Shown piece by piece: positions 8,411 to 18,581 of a stretch of DNA of 57,093 nt. The notes under the pieces were generated by a model. It saw nothing but the letters and a program-made list of their open reading frames with translations, was not told the DNA's origin and searched no databases. The translations under genes were made by a program, and so were the position numbers. Numbering within the stretch: position 1 is the first letter of the stretch; each line of letters starts with the position of its first letter. The DNA comes from an uncultured Clostridia bacterium (GTDB lineage: Bacteria > Bacillota > Clostridia > TANB77 > CAG-508): the NCBI GenBank assembly GCA_944388705.1, contig CALXJU010000008.1, positions 1 to 57,093 on the forward strand, given 5' to 3'.

Positions 8411-8561
8411 CGATTTTTCTTGATTTTTCCGTAAAAATGTTAGAAATTAATTTTAATGTTTTGTATTTTTTTTGTGAATAAATAAAAAAAGCTAGAATTA
8501 AAAATTTATATATGTTATAATAAAAAAGTGAAAAGATATAAGAGGAGGAATGAAGTGAAAA

Positions 8562-11372
8562 ATGAAAAAAGCAAAACTAATAATTTCAATAATAATAGCA
8601 TGTATACTATTATTAAGTGTTAAATCACTAGCTATAGAAACAGGTGTAGAAACTGAAATTTATAGTGCAAGGACATATGTAGATAATCCTGCAGAAGGAC
8701 AAGTACCATCAGTAAAAGGAATATTAGAAATAAGTGGATGGTATTTATCAGATGATGAACAAGCACAAATAGAAGTCTTAATAGATGATGTAAAACAAGA
8801 GATAAAAGAAATAACAAGAGAAGAAAGAATAGATGTAATTAATGCAATACTTGGGTATGGAGGAATAGAAAAAAATCCAACACCAGGATATAAGCTAAAA
8901 GTTGATATATCACAACAAACGACAGGAAAACATGAATTAAAAGTAAATATTATATCACGAGAAGGAGAAATATTAACAACAGATATAAGAGAATTTAATG
9001 TAGAAAAATATAAAGCAAAAACATATATAGAAACACCAGCAGAAGGAAAAGAAACGGCAGTAGGAAAAGAATTAAATATAGATGGATGGTTAATGACAGA
9101 CGATATAGAAGCACAATTAAAAATCTATATAGATGGACAAGAACAACAAATAATTGAAACAAAAAGAACACAAAGAACAGATGTAATATCAGCAATAACA
9201 GGATATGGAAGTCAAACGCAAAATCCAGCTCCAGGATATTCATTAAAAATAAACTTAGAAAATATAAAAGATGGAAGTCATGAATTAAGTTTAAAAGTCA
9301 TATCAAGAGAAGGAATAATAATAGCAGAAGACACAAGAACTATAAAAATAGAAAAATATAAAGCAAAAATGTATTTAGAAAACCCATATGGTAATAAAAC
9401 AGTAAAGCCTGAATTTGAAATAGGTGGATGGGTAATGGCAACAGACAAAAATGTAACAATAAATGCATATATAGATGGACAAAAACAAGAAATCAAAAAT
9501 TTGATAAGAAAAGAAAGAAATGATGTAGTTAATGCAATAACAGGATATGGAGACATAACAACAAATCCAACACCAGGATTTGAAGGAACAATACAATTAT
9601 CAAATATATCAGAAGGAACACATACATTTAAAATAGAAGTAATTTCACCAGAAGGAATAGCGATAGCAACAGAAACAGTAGCTATAAATGTAGAAAATTA
9701 TAAAACAAAAACATATATAGAAACACCAACAGAAGGACAAGAAATCCAACCATATACAGATTTAAAAGTAGATGGATGGTTAATGACAGATTGTAAGAAT
9801 TCACAAATACAAATATTAATAGATGGAGTAAAACAAGATAATATCCAAATAAAACGATTAACAAGAAATGATGTAATAAGTGCTATACAAGGATATGGGG
9901 GAATAGAAAATAATCCAACACCAGGATTTTCAATAACAGTAGATTTAAGCCAAATAGCAGGTGGAAAACATGAAATAGAATTAAGAATATTATCAAATAC
10001 AGGAGAAATACTATCAAAAGAAACAAAAAATATTACATATAAAAAATATAAAACAGAAACACATATAGAAACACCAAAACAAGGAAGTGAAATTACATTA
10101 GAAGGACTAAGAATAGATGGTTGGATAATGACAGAAGAAGAAAATATAGATATAAAATTATATTTAGATAATAAAGAAATTCAAAATATAGATATAAAAA
10201 GATTATTAAGAGAAGATGTAATAAATGCAATGGGAGCAGAATTCGGAGGAATAGAAAAAAATCCAACACCAGGATTTTCAATACCATTAGATGTAGAAGA
10301 AATACCTGATGGAGCACATATAGCAACAATAAAAATTTTCACTCCAAATGGACAAATGGTAGCAACAAGTTCAACAAGTTTTGTAGTAAATAAATATATA
10401 GCATTAGCTAATACAGAAGTACCTAAAGATATGGGGCAATCAAAAGCAACAATGTTAATAGGTGGCTGGTTAATGTCAACAGATTCAGAAGCTCAAATAA
10501 AAATCTATATAAATAATGAAGAACAAGAGATTATAGAACTAATTAGAAAAGAAAGACAAGATGTAATTGATGGAATATTTGGATATGGAGATGAAACAGT
10601 AAATCCAAAACCAGGGTTTGAAGCTGAAATAGATATTTCTAAATATGAAGATGGAATATATGAGTTAAAAGTAGAAATAGTTTCAAAAGAAGGAAAAATA
10701 ATGAGTACTGAAACTAGAAGAGTTGTAATATATAACAAATATGATATTGGAATAGATGTATCAAAACATAATGGTTCAATAGATTGGGAACAAGTAAAAA
10801 AATCAGGAATTCAATTTGCAATAATAAGAGCAGGAAATAGAGGATATGGAGAAGCAGGAAATATGGTAGAAGACCCATATTTTGTACAAAACATGAATGG
10901 AGCAATTGCAAATGGAATAAAAGTAGGGGTATATTATTTTTCACAAGCAATAACAGTTGAAGAAGCTATTCAAGAAGCAGAAGCAACATTAAGAATGATA
11001 CAAGATAATGGATTTGCAGACAAATTATCATTGCCAATTGTAATAGATACAGAAGCTGCAGGAGGAAGAGCAGATAGTATGACAAAAGAGCAAAGAACAA
11101 CAGTAGTAAAAGCATTTTGTGAAAGGATTAAACAAGCAGGTTATACACCAATGGTTTATGCAAATAAGAGTTGGCTAAAAAATAACTTAATAATGAGTGA
11201 ATTAGAACAATATGAAGTATGGGTAGCACATTATGTAAAAACAGATGACCCTATAAATAATCCAACAGATTATGACGGAAGATTTGAGATATGGCAATAT
11301 ACAAGTGAAGGTAGTGTTCCAGGAGTAAGTGGAAATGTAGATATAGACATAAGCTACAAAAAATATTTTTAA
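8562..11372 (+). CDS. Secreted modular GH25 muramidase with six N-terminal repeats
   Basis: 936 aa. Signal peptide at 1-24 (MKKAKLIISIIIACILLL). Six homologous modules of about 115 aa begin near residues 34, 150, 266, 380, 496 and 612; each has a TYIETPxEG-like entry, a GWLMTD motif, an R-x-DVI-x-AI motif, GYG..NPTPGF and a closing ISREG strand. Residues 727-936 form a GH25 lysozyme domain: DVSKHNG, QFAIIRAGNRGYG, GVYYFSQA, the catalytic-type IDTEAAGG, and EIWQYTSEG near the end. GH25 enzymes cut the MurNAc-GlcNAc bond of peptidoglycan. The repeats are probably wall- or glycan-binding beta modules; I do not recognise them as a named family. No sorting signal is seen. AGGAGG lies 13 bp before the ATG. 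Confidence 0.9.
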   Translation: MKKAKLIISIIIACILLLSVKSLAIETGVETEIYSARTYVDNPAEGQVPSVKGILEISGWYLSDDEQAQIEVLIDDVKQEIKEITREERIDVINAILGYGGIEKNPTPGYKLKVDISQQTTGKHELKVNIISREGEILTTDIREFNVEKYKAKTYIETPAEGKETAVGKELNIDGWLMTDDIEAQLKIYIDGQEQQIIETKRTQRTDVISAITGYGSQTQNPAPGYSLKINLENIKDGSHELSLKVISREGIIIAEDTRTIKIEKYKAKMYLENPYGNKTVKPEFEIGGWVMATDKNVTINAYIDGQKQEIKNLIRKERNDVVNAITGYGDITTNPTPGFEGTIQLSNISEGTHTFKIEVISPEGIAIATETVAINVENYKTKTYIETPTEGQEIQPYTDLKVDGWLMTDCKNSQIQILIDGVKQDNIQIKRLTRNDVISAIQGYGGIENNPTPGFSITVDLSQIAGGKHEIELRILSNTGEILSKETKNITYKKYKTETHIETPKQGSEITLEGLRIDGWIMTEEENIDIKLYLDNKEIQNIDIKRLLREDVINAMGAEFGGIEKNPTPGFSIPLDVEEIPDGAHIATIKIFTPNGQMVATSSTSFVVNKYIALANTEVPKDMGQSKATMLIGGWLMSTDSEAQIKIYINNEEQEIIELIRKERQDVIDGIFGYGDETVNPKPGFEAEIDISKYEDGIYELKVEIVSKEGKIMSTETRRVVIYNKYDIGIDVSKHNGSIDWEQVKKSGIQFAIIRAGNRGYGEAGNMVEDPYFVQNMNGAIANGIKVGVYYFSQAITVEEAIQEAEATLRMIQDNGFADKLSLPIVIDTEAAGGRADSMTKEQRTTVVKAFCERIKQAGYTPMVYANKSWLKNNLIMSELEQYEVWVAHYVKTDDPINNPTDYDGRFEIWQYTSEGSVPGVSGNVDIDISYKKYF

Positions 11373-11390
11373 TTAATAAAATGATTATAA

Positions 11391-11488
11391 TAATGTAAAA
11401 AAATATATTACTATTTAGTAGACGAAACATAGCTTGGGTTTTCGTACAAAGGTCGTCTTACTTCATAGTAATATATTTTTTTACATTA
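11391..11488 (+). ncRNA. Two-stem element, copy A
   Basis: Member of a seven-copy family. The outer stem is a perfect 24 bp (11391-11414 with 11465-11488). The inner stem is AGACGA (11420-11425) with TCGTCT (11453-11458). The loop between begins AACATAGCTTGGG and contains TTTTCGT. It starts 18 bp after the GH25 stop codon. The outer arm starts with A-rich and ends with T-rich sequence, so it may also terminate transcription. Confidence 0.7.
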
Positions 11489-11517
11489 TGAATTCCAATC
11501 TAATTTGCCTAAAAGTA

Positions 11518-11546
11518 TTGAAAATATTTGATTTTAATGATAAAAT
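11518..11546 (+). promoter_or_regulatory. Promoter of the glycopolymer operon
   Basis: TTGAAA (11518-11523), 17-bp spacer, TAAAAT (11541-11546); 40 bp upstream of the first gene of a tightly spaced run of eight genes. Confidence 0.65.
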
Positions 11547-11586
11547 ACAAAAGAATTTAATTCGATAAAGAGAGGAGAAAATTCAA

Positions 11587-12273
11587 TTGAAAGTTTTACT
11601 AATAATACCAGCATATAATGAAGCAGAAAATATAGAAAAAACAGTTAAAGATGTAACAACAAATACGGATTATGATTATGTAGTTATAAATGATTGTTCA
11701 AAAGATAATACAAAAGAAATATGTGAAAAAAATAAATTTAATATGTTATCATTACCAGTTAATTTTGGATTAACAAGTGCAATACAAGTTGGGATGAAAT
11801 ATGCATATCAAAATAATTATGATATAGCAATACAATTTGATGGAGATGGACAACATCAAGCAAAATATTTAAAACAACTAGTAAAAGAAATAGAAAAAAA
11901 TAATGCAGATGTAGTAATTGGCTCAAGATTTGTAACAGAAAAAAAGCCGAAAAGTATGAGAATGTTTGGAAGTAATTTATTAAGTTTTGCAATATTTTTA
12001 GTAACAGGGAAAAAGATAAAAGACCCAACTTCAGGAATGAGAGCATATAATAAAAAAGCTATAGAAGCATTTGTAAAAAATGCTAGTCTAACTCCAGAAC
12101 CAGACACAATAGTATATATGTTAAAAAAGAAAATGAAAATAAAAGAAGTACAAGTTAAAATGAAAGAAAGAGAATTTGGAGAAAGTTATTTAAAGCCAAT
12201 AAAAGCAATGGAATATATGATAAATATGTTTTTTTCAATAATATTTATAAGAGCAATAACAAGAAAAAATTAG
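11587..12273 (+). CDS. Family 2 glycosyltransferase, DPM1-like
   Basis: 228 aa GT-A enzyme. Starts with TTG, supported by AGAGGAG 9 bp upstream. Motifs: IIPAYNEAENI at the N terminus, DCSKDN, the metal-binding FDGDGQH near residue 95, and DPTSGMRAYNKKAIEAF near residue 145. These are the marks of dolichol-/undecaprenyl-phosphate sugar synthases, which load a nucleotide sugar onto a lipid phosphate. There is no C-terminal membrane region; the partner membrane protein is probably the DUF2304 protein 15 bp downstream. The sugar cannot be told from sequence. First gene of the operon. Confidence 0.9.
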   Translation: MKVLLIIPAYNEAENIEKTVKDVTTNTDYDYVVINDCSKDNTKEICEKNKFNMLSLPVNFGLTSAIQVGMKYAYQNNYDIAIQFDGDGQHQAKYLKQLVKEIEKNNADVVIGSRFVTEKKPKSMRMFGSNLLSFAIFLVTGKKIKDPTSGMRAYNKKAIEAFVKNASLTPEPDTIVYMLKKKMKIKEVQVKMKEREFGESYLKPIKAMEYMINMFFSIIFIRAITRKN

Positions 12274-12288
12274 ATGGAGGAAAAATAG

Positions 12289-12624
12289 ATGACAATAACA
12301 TTAAGAATAATATTGATAATATGTTCATTAATATCTTTTTTATTATGTGTAACAAAAATAAAACAAGCAAAATTAAAAGTATCAAATTCTGTAATGTGGA
12401 TGATAGGAAGTATATTACTAATATTAATGAGTATATTTTCACATGTAGTAGAATGGATATCAGTAAAATTAGGATTTATGGCACCAGTAAATTTTGTATT
12501 TTTAATAATGATAGGATTTTTGTTAGTACAAGTGTTTATAGATAACATTAGATTATCAGAATTAAATGAAAAAATAAAAGATTTAAGTCATTATATTGCA
12601 ATAAAAGAACATAATGAAAAATAG
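12289..12624 (+). CDS. DUF2304 family membrane protein
   Basis: 111 aa with three membrane helices (about 5-22, 33-52, 64-82) and a charged C-terminal helix (LSELNEKIKDLSHYIAIKE). Size, layout and position straight after a DPM1-like glycosyltransferase match DUF2304 proteins, which usually accompany such enzymes. A role as membrane partner of the glycosyltransferase or in lipid-linked sugar handling is inferred from this pairing. GGAGGA lies 9 bp before the ATG. The next gene follows after 8 bp. Confidence 0.8.
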   Translation: MTITLRIILIICSLISFLLCVTKIKQAKLKVSNSVMWMIGSILLILMSIFSHVVEWISVKLGFMAPVNFVFLIMIGFLLVQVFIDNIRLSELNEKIKDLSHYIAIKEHNEK

Positions 12625-12632
12625 GAGGAAAA

Positions 12633-13670
12633 ATGAATACTATAAAATTATCAATTGTAGTAGCAGTATATAATTTAGAAAAATATTTGCCAAGATGTTT
12701 AGATGCATTAGTAAATCAAACATTAGAAGATATTGAAATATTATGCGTAGATGATGGCTCAACAGATTCTGCACCACAAATAATAGAAGATTATAAAAAA
12801 AGATATCCAGATAAAATAAAAACATATCATAAAGAAAATGGAGGAGAATTTACAACAAGAAATTACGGGTTAGAAAGAGCAACAGGAGAATATGTAACAT
12901 TTGTAGATTCAGATGATTATGTAGAAAATACTTGGGCTGAAAAATTATATAATACAGCAAAAGAATATGATGCAGACATAGCAGTATGTGGATTTGAAAG
13001 AATAGATATAAAAACTGAAAAAGTAGTAGCAACAGATATGACAGGATTTGGATATTGTTGTAAAAAAATAACATCAGAAGAAGATTTTATGGCATTTATA
13101 AATCCTGCACCATGGAACAAAATCTATAAAAGAGAAAAAATAAAAGACTTGAGATTTTTACCATTTAGAGGATTTAATGATGCAATGTTTTTAATAAGTA
13201 GTTTTACTAAAATAGAAAAAATAGCATTTACACCAGAAGTCTTATATCATTATTATTTAAGATATGATTCACAAATACATACAGTTAATAAACAAGATGT
13301 AGATAATCTAAAAAAATATTTACTTGAAGTAAAAGAATTGTATATAAAAAGTGGAAAATATGAAGAAATGAAATACATTTTAGATTTAATGGCATTTATA
13401 CACTTAGGAATATCAGTAATGTATAGAGCTTCATATGACAAAACAATTGAAATAAAGAAAATGACAAAAGAAACATTAAAATATTTAGATGAAAATTTCA
13501 GTACATGGAGAAAAAATCCATTTTTGACATTAAAACACTCATTAAAAAAAGGATTTAAACATGTTGGATTATGGGGAATATCAATAATTTATAAAATAGG
13601 ACAACCAATGTGGTTTATAAACATATATAGATTTGTTGTAGATAAATTAAAAATAGATATAAAATTTTAG
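12633..13670 (+). CDS. Family 2 glycosyltransferase, polysaccharide type
   Basis: 345 aa. The GT-A fold covers roughly 1-230: [30 protein letters not shown], and the DxD region FVDSDDYVE near residue 92. [11 protein letters not shown] near residue 160 is typical of EpsJ/CpsJ-like enzymes that extend cell-surface polysaccharides. The C-terminal ~100 residues are helical and basic, probably for membrane association, without clear membrane spans. GGAGG sits before the ATG. Tightly packed between the DUF2304 gene and galE. Confidence 0.9.
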   Translation: MNTIKLSIVVAVYNLEKYLPRCLDALVNQTLEDIEILCVDDGSTDSAPQIIEDYKKRYPDKIKTYHKENGGEFTTRNYGLERATGEYVTFVDSDDYVENTWAEKLYNTAKEYDADIAVCGFERIDIKTEKVVATDMTGFGYCCKKITSEEDFMAFINPAPWNKIYKREKIKDLRFLPFRGFNDAMFLISSFTKIEKIAFTPEVLYHYYLRYDSQIHTVNKQDVDNLKKYLLEVKELYIKSGKYEEMKYILDLMAFIHLGISVMYRASYDKTIEIKKMTKETLKYLDENFSTWRKNPFLTLKHSLKKGFKHVGLWGISIIYKIGQPMWFINIYRFVVDKLKIDIKF

Positions 13671-13681
13671 GAGGTAAGGAG

Positions 13682-14686
13682 ATGGCAATATTAGTAACAG
13701 GAGGAGCTGGATATATAGGAAGCCATACAGTAGTTGAATTATTAAATTCAGGAAGAGAAGTTGTAATAATAGATAACTTTTCAAATAGTAAAAAAGAAGT
13801 ATTAGATAAAATAAAAGAAATAACAAAAAAAGACTTTAAATTTTACGAAATAAATTATTTAGATAGAAAAGCATTAGAAAAAGTATTTGAAGAAAATAAA
13901 ATAGAAGCAGTACTAAATTTTGCAGGATATAAAGCAGTAGGAGAATCAGTGCAAAAACCACTTGAATATTACGAAAACAATATTTCAGGAGCAATAGTAT
14001 TATTAGAAACAATGAAAAAATATAATGTAAAAAAATTTATATTTAGTTCATCTGCAACAGTATATGGAGAACCTGAAAAAATTCCAATAACAGAAGATTG
14101 CAAAATAGGAGGAACAACAAATCCATATGGAACAACAAAATTATTTATAGAACAAATATTACAAGATTTATATAAGTCAGATAATAGTTGGGATATAGCA
14201 ATTTTAAGATATTTCAATCCTGTAGGAGCACATGAAAGTGGATTAATTGGAGAAGAACCACAAGGAATACCAAATAATTTAATGCCATATATAGTAAGAG
14301 TAGCATCAGGACAACTAGAACAATTATCAGTATTTGGAAATGATTATGACACACATGATGGAACAGGAGTAAGAGATTATATACATGTTGTAGATTTAGC
14401 AAAAGGACATTTAAAAGCATTAGAAAAATTAGAAAAAGAAGAAAAAGGAATATATATATATAATCTTGGAACAGGAACAGGGTATAGTGTATTAGATATG
14501 GTAAAAGCATTTGAAGAAGCAACAGGAAAAAAAGTAAAATATAAAATAGTAGAACGTAGACCAGGTGATATAGCAATATGTTATTCAGAACCAACAAAAG
14601 CTAAAAAAGAGTTAGGATGGGAAGCAACAAAAACATTAAAAGATATGTGCAAAGACTCTTGGAGATATATAGAAAACGCAAAATAA
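13682..14686 (+). CDS. galE: UDP-glucose 4-epimerase
   Basis: 334 aa, usual GalE length. A short-chain dehydrogenase-type enzyme that interconverts UDP-glucose and UDP-galactose, and in some members the N-acetyl forms. NAD-binding GGAGYIGSH at the N terminus, [11 protein letters not shown] near residue 80, SSSATVYG (catalytic Ser/Thr) and the catalytic Y-x3-K in NPYGTTK near residue 150. [12 protein letters not shown] and [13 protein letters not shown] follow as in GalE proper. It supplies galactose-type donors to the neighbouring glycosyltransferases. GGAGGTAAGGAG lies before the start. Confidence 0.96.
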   Translation: MAILVTGGAGYIGSHTVVELLNSGREVVIIDNFSNSKKEVLDKIKEITKKDFKFYEINYLDRKALEKVFEENKIEAVLNFAGYKAVGESVQKPLEYYENNISGAIVLLETMKKYNVKKFIFSSSATVYGEPEKIPITEDCKIGGTTNPYGTTKLFIEQILQDLYKSDNSWDIAILRYFNPVGAHESGLIGEEPQGIPNNLMPYIVRVASGQLEQLSVFGNDYDTHDGTGVRDYIHVVDLAKGHLKALEKLEKEEKGIYIYNLGTGTGYSVLDMVKAFEEATGKKVKYKIVERRPGDIAICYSEPTKAKKELGWEATKTLKDMCKDSWRYIENAK

Positions 14687-14696
14687 GGAGCAAAAA

Positions 14697-16184
14697 ATGA
14701 AGAAAAAGATAATGTGTGCTTTAATAATATTTTGTATATTATTAGGGTTCACAACAACAGTTGGAATACAATGGTTATATGATACATTTGGAAATTTGTC
14801 AATGGATGAAATAATATTTCATTTAAAAGTGCCTATGGAAGGAACTAGTACAGATTTAATATATAAATTTTTTAAAGATTGTACATTAAAAATAATAATA
14901 CCAACAATAATAGTATCATTTATATTGACATATCCTATAATAAAAGATTTAAGGATATTAGAAGCACCAAATAAGAAAACAGGAAAAAGAACAGTAATGC
15001 TAAGCTTGTGTGTATCAATAGCAATATTTGTAGTAAGTATAAATGATGTAATACAGGCAACAGATATAAAAGAATATATAACAAATCAAAGAAATGATTC
15101 TACATTTATAGCAGAACAATATATAAATCCAGAAGAAACAAATATAGAATTTCCAGAACAAAAAAGAAATTTGATATATATATATTTAGAATCTATGGAA
15201 TCAACATATTATTCTAAAGAAGATGGAGGTTTAGCTGAACAAGATTTAATACCAGAAATAACACAATTAGCAAAAGAAAATACAAGTTTTTCAACACCAG
15301 ATAGAATAAATGGTGCATATACATTATATGGAACAACATGGACAGTAGGAGCAATGACAGCACAATCAGCAGGAATACCATTAAAATTAAGTATAGACGA
15401 TAATGGCTTAGAAGAATATAGTTCATTTTTAAGTGGTGCATATACAATTGGAGAAGTACTAGAAGATAACGGATATCACAATTTCTTATTATTAGGTTCT
15501 GATGCAACATTTGGAGGAAGAAGAAACTTATTTACACAACATGGAAATTATGAAATATGGGATTTTGTTTCAGCAATGGAAGAAAAAAGAGTAACAGAAA
15601 AAATATGGTGGGGTTATACTGATAATTTATTATTTGAAATTGCAAAAGAAAAAATAACATATTTGGCAGAACAAGATGAACCATTTAATTTTACAATGTT
15701 AACAGCAGATACACATTTCACAGATGGATATTTGTGTGAAGATTGTGAAGATAAATGGAAAGGACAATATGAAAATGTAATATCTTGTTCAAGTAAACAT
15801 GTAGGAGAATTTATAAATTGGCTCAAAGAACAAGAATTTTATGATAATACAACAATAGTAATAAGTGGAGACCATTTAACAATGCAACCAAATTTCTTTA
15901 CTCAAGATGAAGGAGATGAATACAAAAAAACAGTGCTAAACTTATTCATTAATCCTGCAGAACAACCTGTAAATTCAAAAAATAGATTATATTCGACAAT
16001 GGATTTATATCCTACAACATTAGGAGCATTAGGAGTAAAAATAGAAGGAAATAGATTAGCACTTGGAACAAATTTATTTTCAACTCAACCAACTTTAATA
16101 GAAGAATATGGTATTGATAAAATAAATGAAGAATTAATGAAAACTTCTAAATTTTATAATAATAATATATTAGTATCAAAATAA
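14697..16184 (+). CDS. LTA synthase-like membrane sulfatase-family transferase
   Basis: 495 aa. Three N-terminal membrane helices (about 4-22, 68-85, 100-118) precede an extracytoplasmic alkaline phosphatase/sulfatase-fold domain from about residue 160. Visible motifs are LIYIYLESMEST (metal site), YTLYGTTWTVG near 206-216 holding the likely nucleophilic threonine, LLGSDATFGGRRN, TADTHFTDG and VISGDHLTM. This family transfers glycerol phosphate from phosphatidylglycerol to lipoteichoic acid or other glycans (LtaS, OpgB/MdoB-like). The short membrane part (three, not five helices) makes it more like phosphoglycerol transferases of periplasmic or surface glycans than classical LtaS. It probably decorates the polymer made by this operon. 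Confidence 0.85.
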   Translation: MKKKIMCALIIFCILLGFTTTVGIQWLYDTFGNLSMDEIIFHLKVPMEGTSTDLIYKFFKDCTLKIIIPTIIVSFILTYPIIKDLRILEAPNKKTGKRTVMLSLCVSIAIFVVSINDVIQATDIKEYITNQRNDSTFIAEQYINPEETNIEFPEQKRNLIYIYLESMESTYYSKEDGGLAEQDLIPEITQLAKENTSFSTPDRINGAYTLYGTTWTVGAMTAQSAGIPLKLSIDDNGLEEYSSFLSGAYTIGEVLEDNGYHNFLLLGSDATFGGRRNLFTQHGNYEIWDFVSAMEEKRVTEKIWWGYTDNLLFEIAKEKITYLAEQDEPFNFTMLTADTHFTDGYLCEDCEDKWKGQYENVISCSSKHVGEFINWLKEQEFYDNTTIVISGDHLTMQPNFFTQDEGDEYKKTVLNLFINPAEQPVNSKNRLYSTMDLYPTTLGALGVKIEGNRLALGTNLFSTQPTLIEEYGIDKINEELMKTSKFYNNNILVSK

Positions 16185-16194
16185 GGAGGAACAA

Positions 16195-17139
16195 ATGGAG
16201 AAAATTTCGGTAATAGTATCATGCTATAATGAAGAACAAGCATTACCATTATTTTATGAAGAAATGGAAAGAGTAAGAAAACAAGATTTTGATGGTATTG
16301 CAGAATTTGAATATATATTTGTAAATGATGGTTCAAAAGATAATACATTAAAAGAAATAAAAGAATTAAGAGAAAAAGATAAAAAAGTTAGATATATATC
16401 TTTTTCAAGAAATTTTGGAAAAGAAGCGGCAATGCTTGCAGGTTTAGAAGCATCAGAAGGTGATTATGTAACACTTATGGATGCGGATTTACAAGACCCA
16501 CCATCATTATTAAGACAAATGTATAATGCAATAAAAGAAGAAGGATATGATTGTGTAGGAACAAGAAGAGTGACAAGAAAAGGTGAGCCACCAATTAGAA
16601 GTTTTTTCGCAAGAATGTTTTATAAAATAATAAATAAAATGTCATCAATAGAAATGGTTGATGGAGCAAGAGATTATAGATTAATGAAAAGAAAAGTTGT
16701 AGATGCAATAATTTCATTAAAAGAATATAATAGATATTCAAAAGGATTATTTAGTTTTGTAGGTTTTGACACAAAATGGATAGAATATGAAAATGTTGAA
16801 AGAGTTGCAGGAGAAACAAAATGGTCATTTTGGAAATTATTTAAATATGCAATAGAAGGTATAACAGCATTTTCAACTACACCATTAATATTATCATCAC
16901 TAATAGGAATAATATTTTGTATATTATCATTTGTTGCAATAATATTTATTATTGTACGTACATTGGTAAATGGAGACCCTACAGCAGGATGGCCATCATT
17001 AGTATGTATTATAGTATTTGTCAGTGGAGTTCAATTATTTTCAATTGGAATAATTGGACAATATCTATCAAAAACATATTTAGAAGTAAAAAATAGACCA
17101 ATTTACATAATTAAAGAAACAGAAAAAGATAATTTATAA
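16195..17139 (+). CDS. GtrB/CsbB-like glycosyltransferase with two C-terminal membrane helices
   Basis: 314 aa. GT-A domain with SVIVSCYNEEQALPLFYEE, VNDGSKDNT, FSRNFGKEAAMLAGL and the DxD-type DADLQDPP near residue 100, then DYRLMKRKVVDAI. Two membrane helices lie at about 230-260 and 270-298. This is the classic layout of undecaprenyl-phosphate glucosyl- or GlcNAc-transferases (GtrB, CsbB, YfdH) that make lipid-linked sugars for wall glycosylation on the outside. The small EamA/SMR-type protein 34 bp downstream is the likely flippase partner. No GT-C enzyme to use the flipped sugar was found in the window. Confidence 0.93.
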   Translation: MEKISVIVSCYNEEQALPLFYEEMERVRKQDFDGIAEFEYIFVNDGSKDNTLKEIKELREKDKKVRYISFSRNFGKEAAMLAGLEASEGDYVTLMDADLQDPPSLLRQMYNAIKEEGYDCVGTRRVTRKGEPPIRSFFARMFYKIINKMSSIEMVDGARDYRLMKRKVVDAIISLKEYNRYSKGLFSFVGFDTKWIEYENVERVAGETKWSFWKLFKYAIEGITAFSTTPLILSSLIGIIFCILSFVAIIFIIVRTLVNGDPTAGWPSLVCIIVFVSGVQLFSIGIIGQYLSKTYLEVKNRPIYIIKETEKDNL

Positions 17140-17173
17140 AAAATTATACAAAATTACCAAGAAAGGAATAAAA

Positions 17174-17551
17174 ATGAATATAAGGAGAAAAAATATAATG
17201 AGAATTTTATTAATAGTAATATATGTAATATTAACATCAGCAGGATTAATATTGATGAAAAAAGGTGGAAATGCTGGAAAAATAACAATGGGGTCAGGAG
17301 AATTTGCATTTAGCATGAGTTTGGTTAGTGCATTAGGATTTGTTTGCTATATTTTAAGCTTCTTGTTATTTACAAGAATAATAATGATGTTTGACAATGT
17401 AAGTTATATATCACCAATATGTAATGGGATAGCACAAGCATGTATAGTAATTGCATCAATATTATTTTTAAAAGAAAAATTTTCAATTTATACAATAGGA
17501 GGAGCACTTCTAATTATTTCAGGTGTTGTTATTATGAATCTGAAGAAGTGA
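17174..17551 (+). CDS. Small EamA/SMR-like membrane protein, likely lipid-sugar flippase
   Basis: 125 aa, four membrane helices: LLIVIYVILTSAGLILMKKG, a helix near 45-65, another near 75-95 (GIAQACIVIASILFLKEK), and the last near 100-120. KEKFSIYTIGGALLIISGV is typical of SMR/ArnE-F-like half transporters that flip undecaprenyl-linked sugars. Two starts are possible: 17174 (AAAGGA 6 bp upstream) and 17198 (AAGGAG 12 bp upstream, giving 117 aa starting at MRILL). Function is inferred from the gene before it. Confidence 0.78.
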   Translation: MNIRRKNIMRILLIVIYVILTSAGLILMKKGGNAGKITMGSGEFAFSMSLVSALGFVCYILSFLLFTRIIMMFDNVSYISPICNGIAQACIVIASILFLKEKFSIYTIGGALLIISGVVIMNLKK

Positions 17552-17579
17552 GATATTAAAACTTGGGAGGAATGATATA

Positions 17580-18581
17580 ATGTTTAATTTAGGTCAAGAC
17601 ATCGGAATAGACTTAGGAACAGCAACAGTAATTGCTTATGTAAAAGGAAAAGGTGTAGTTTTAAGAGAACCTTCAGTAGTTGCTGTAGACAATAATACAA
17701 AAGAAGTTTTAGCAGTAGGACAAGAAGCAAGGAGAATGCTAGGTAGAACACCAGGAAATATAGTTGCGACAAGGCCTTTAAGAGAAGGTGTAATTTCTGA
17801 TTATACTGTAACAGAAAAGATGCTTAAATACTTTATAAATAAAGTAAATGGAAAAGGATTATTTGCACCAAGAACAATGATATGCATTCCATCAAGAGTA
17901 ACAGAAGTAGAAAAAAAAGCAGTAATAGATGCTGCAACACAAGCTGGTTCAAGAAAAGTATTTTTGATAGAAGAACCAATAGCAGCTGCAATTGGAGCAG
18001 GAATTGATATAGCTAAACCATGTGGAAATATGATTGTTGATATTGGTGGAGGAACTACTGATATAGCTGTTATATCATTAGGTGGTTCTGTTGAAAGTAC
18101 ATCTCTAAAAATAGCAGGAGATAAATTTGATGAAGCTATAGTAAAATATATAAAAAAGAAACACAACATTATGATTGGTGAAAGAACAGCAGAAGATTTG
18201 AAAATAAATATTGGTTGTGTATATCCTAAAATCCAAGATGGTGATATGGAAATTAGGGGAAGAGATTTATCAACAGGTTTACCAAAAACTATAACAGTTT
18301 ATTCAAGTGAAATGATGGAAGCTCTTATAGAACCTGCAATGATGATTGTTGATGCAGTTCATTCTGTTTTAGAAAAAACTCCTCCAGAACTTGCAGCAGA
18401 TATTAGTGATAGAGGAATTTATATGACAGGTGGAGGTTGCTTAGTTGAAGGATTGGATAAACTTCTTCAAGAAAAAACAGGTATTAATGTTATGATTGCA
18501 AATGATGCAGTTTCTTGTGTCGCTTTAGGTACAGGAAAAGCATTAGATAATTTAGATTCTTTAGAAAGAAAAATGCACTAA
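17580..18581 (+). CDS. mreB: Rod shape-determining protein MreB/Mbl
   Basis: 333 aa bacterial actin. ATP-binding motifs are clear: IGIDLGTATVIAYVKGKGVV (phosphate 1), NMIVDIGGGTTDIAVISLGG (phosphate 2, near residue 160), and YMTGGGCLVEGLD (adenosine, near residue 285). EEPIAAAIGAG is typical of MreB. It forms membrane-bound filaments that steer the elongation machinery. The usual mreC and mreD do not follow; it sits instead at the end of the glycopolymer operon, 28 bp after the flippase gene, so it may be the stand-alone Mbl-type paralog. TTGGGAGG lies before the ATG. A GGGACGGTTCT repeat and a hairpin follow its stop codon. Confidence 0.95.
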   Translation: MFNLGQDIGIDLGTATVIAYVKGKGVVLREPSVVAVDNNTKEVLAVGQEARRMLGRTPGNIVATRPLREGVISDYTVTEKMLKYFINKVNGKGLFAPRTMICIPSRVTEVEKKAVIDAATQAGSRKVFLIEEPIAAAIGAGIDIAKPCGNMIVDIGGGTTDIAVISLGGSVESTSLKIAGDKFDEAIVKYIKKKHNIMIGERTAEDLKINIGCVYPKIQDGDMEIRGRDLSTGLPKTITVYSSEMMEALIEPAMMIVDAVHSVLEKTPPELAADISDRGIYMTGGGCLVEGLDKLLQEKTGINVMIANDAVSCVALGTGKALDNLDSLERKMH

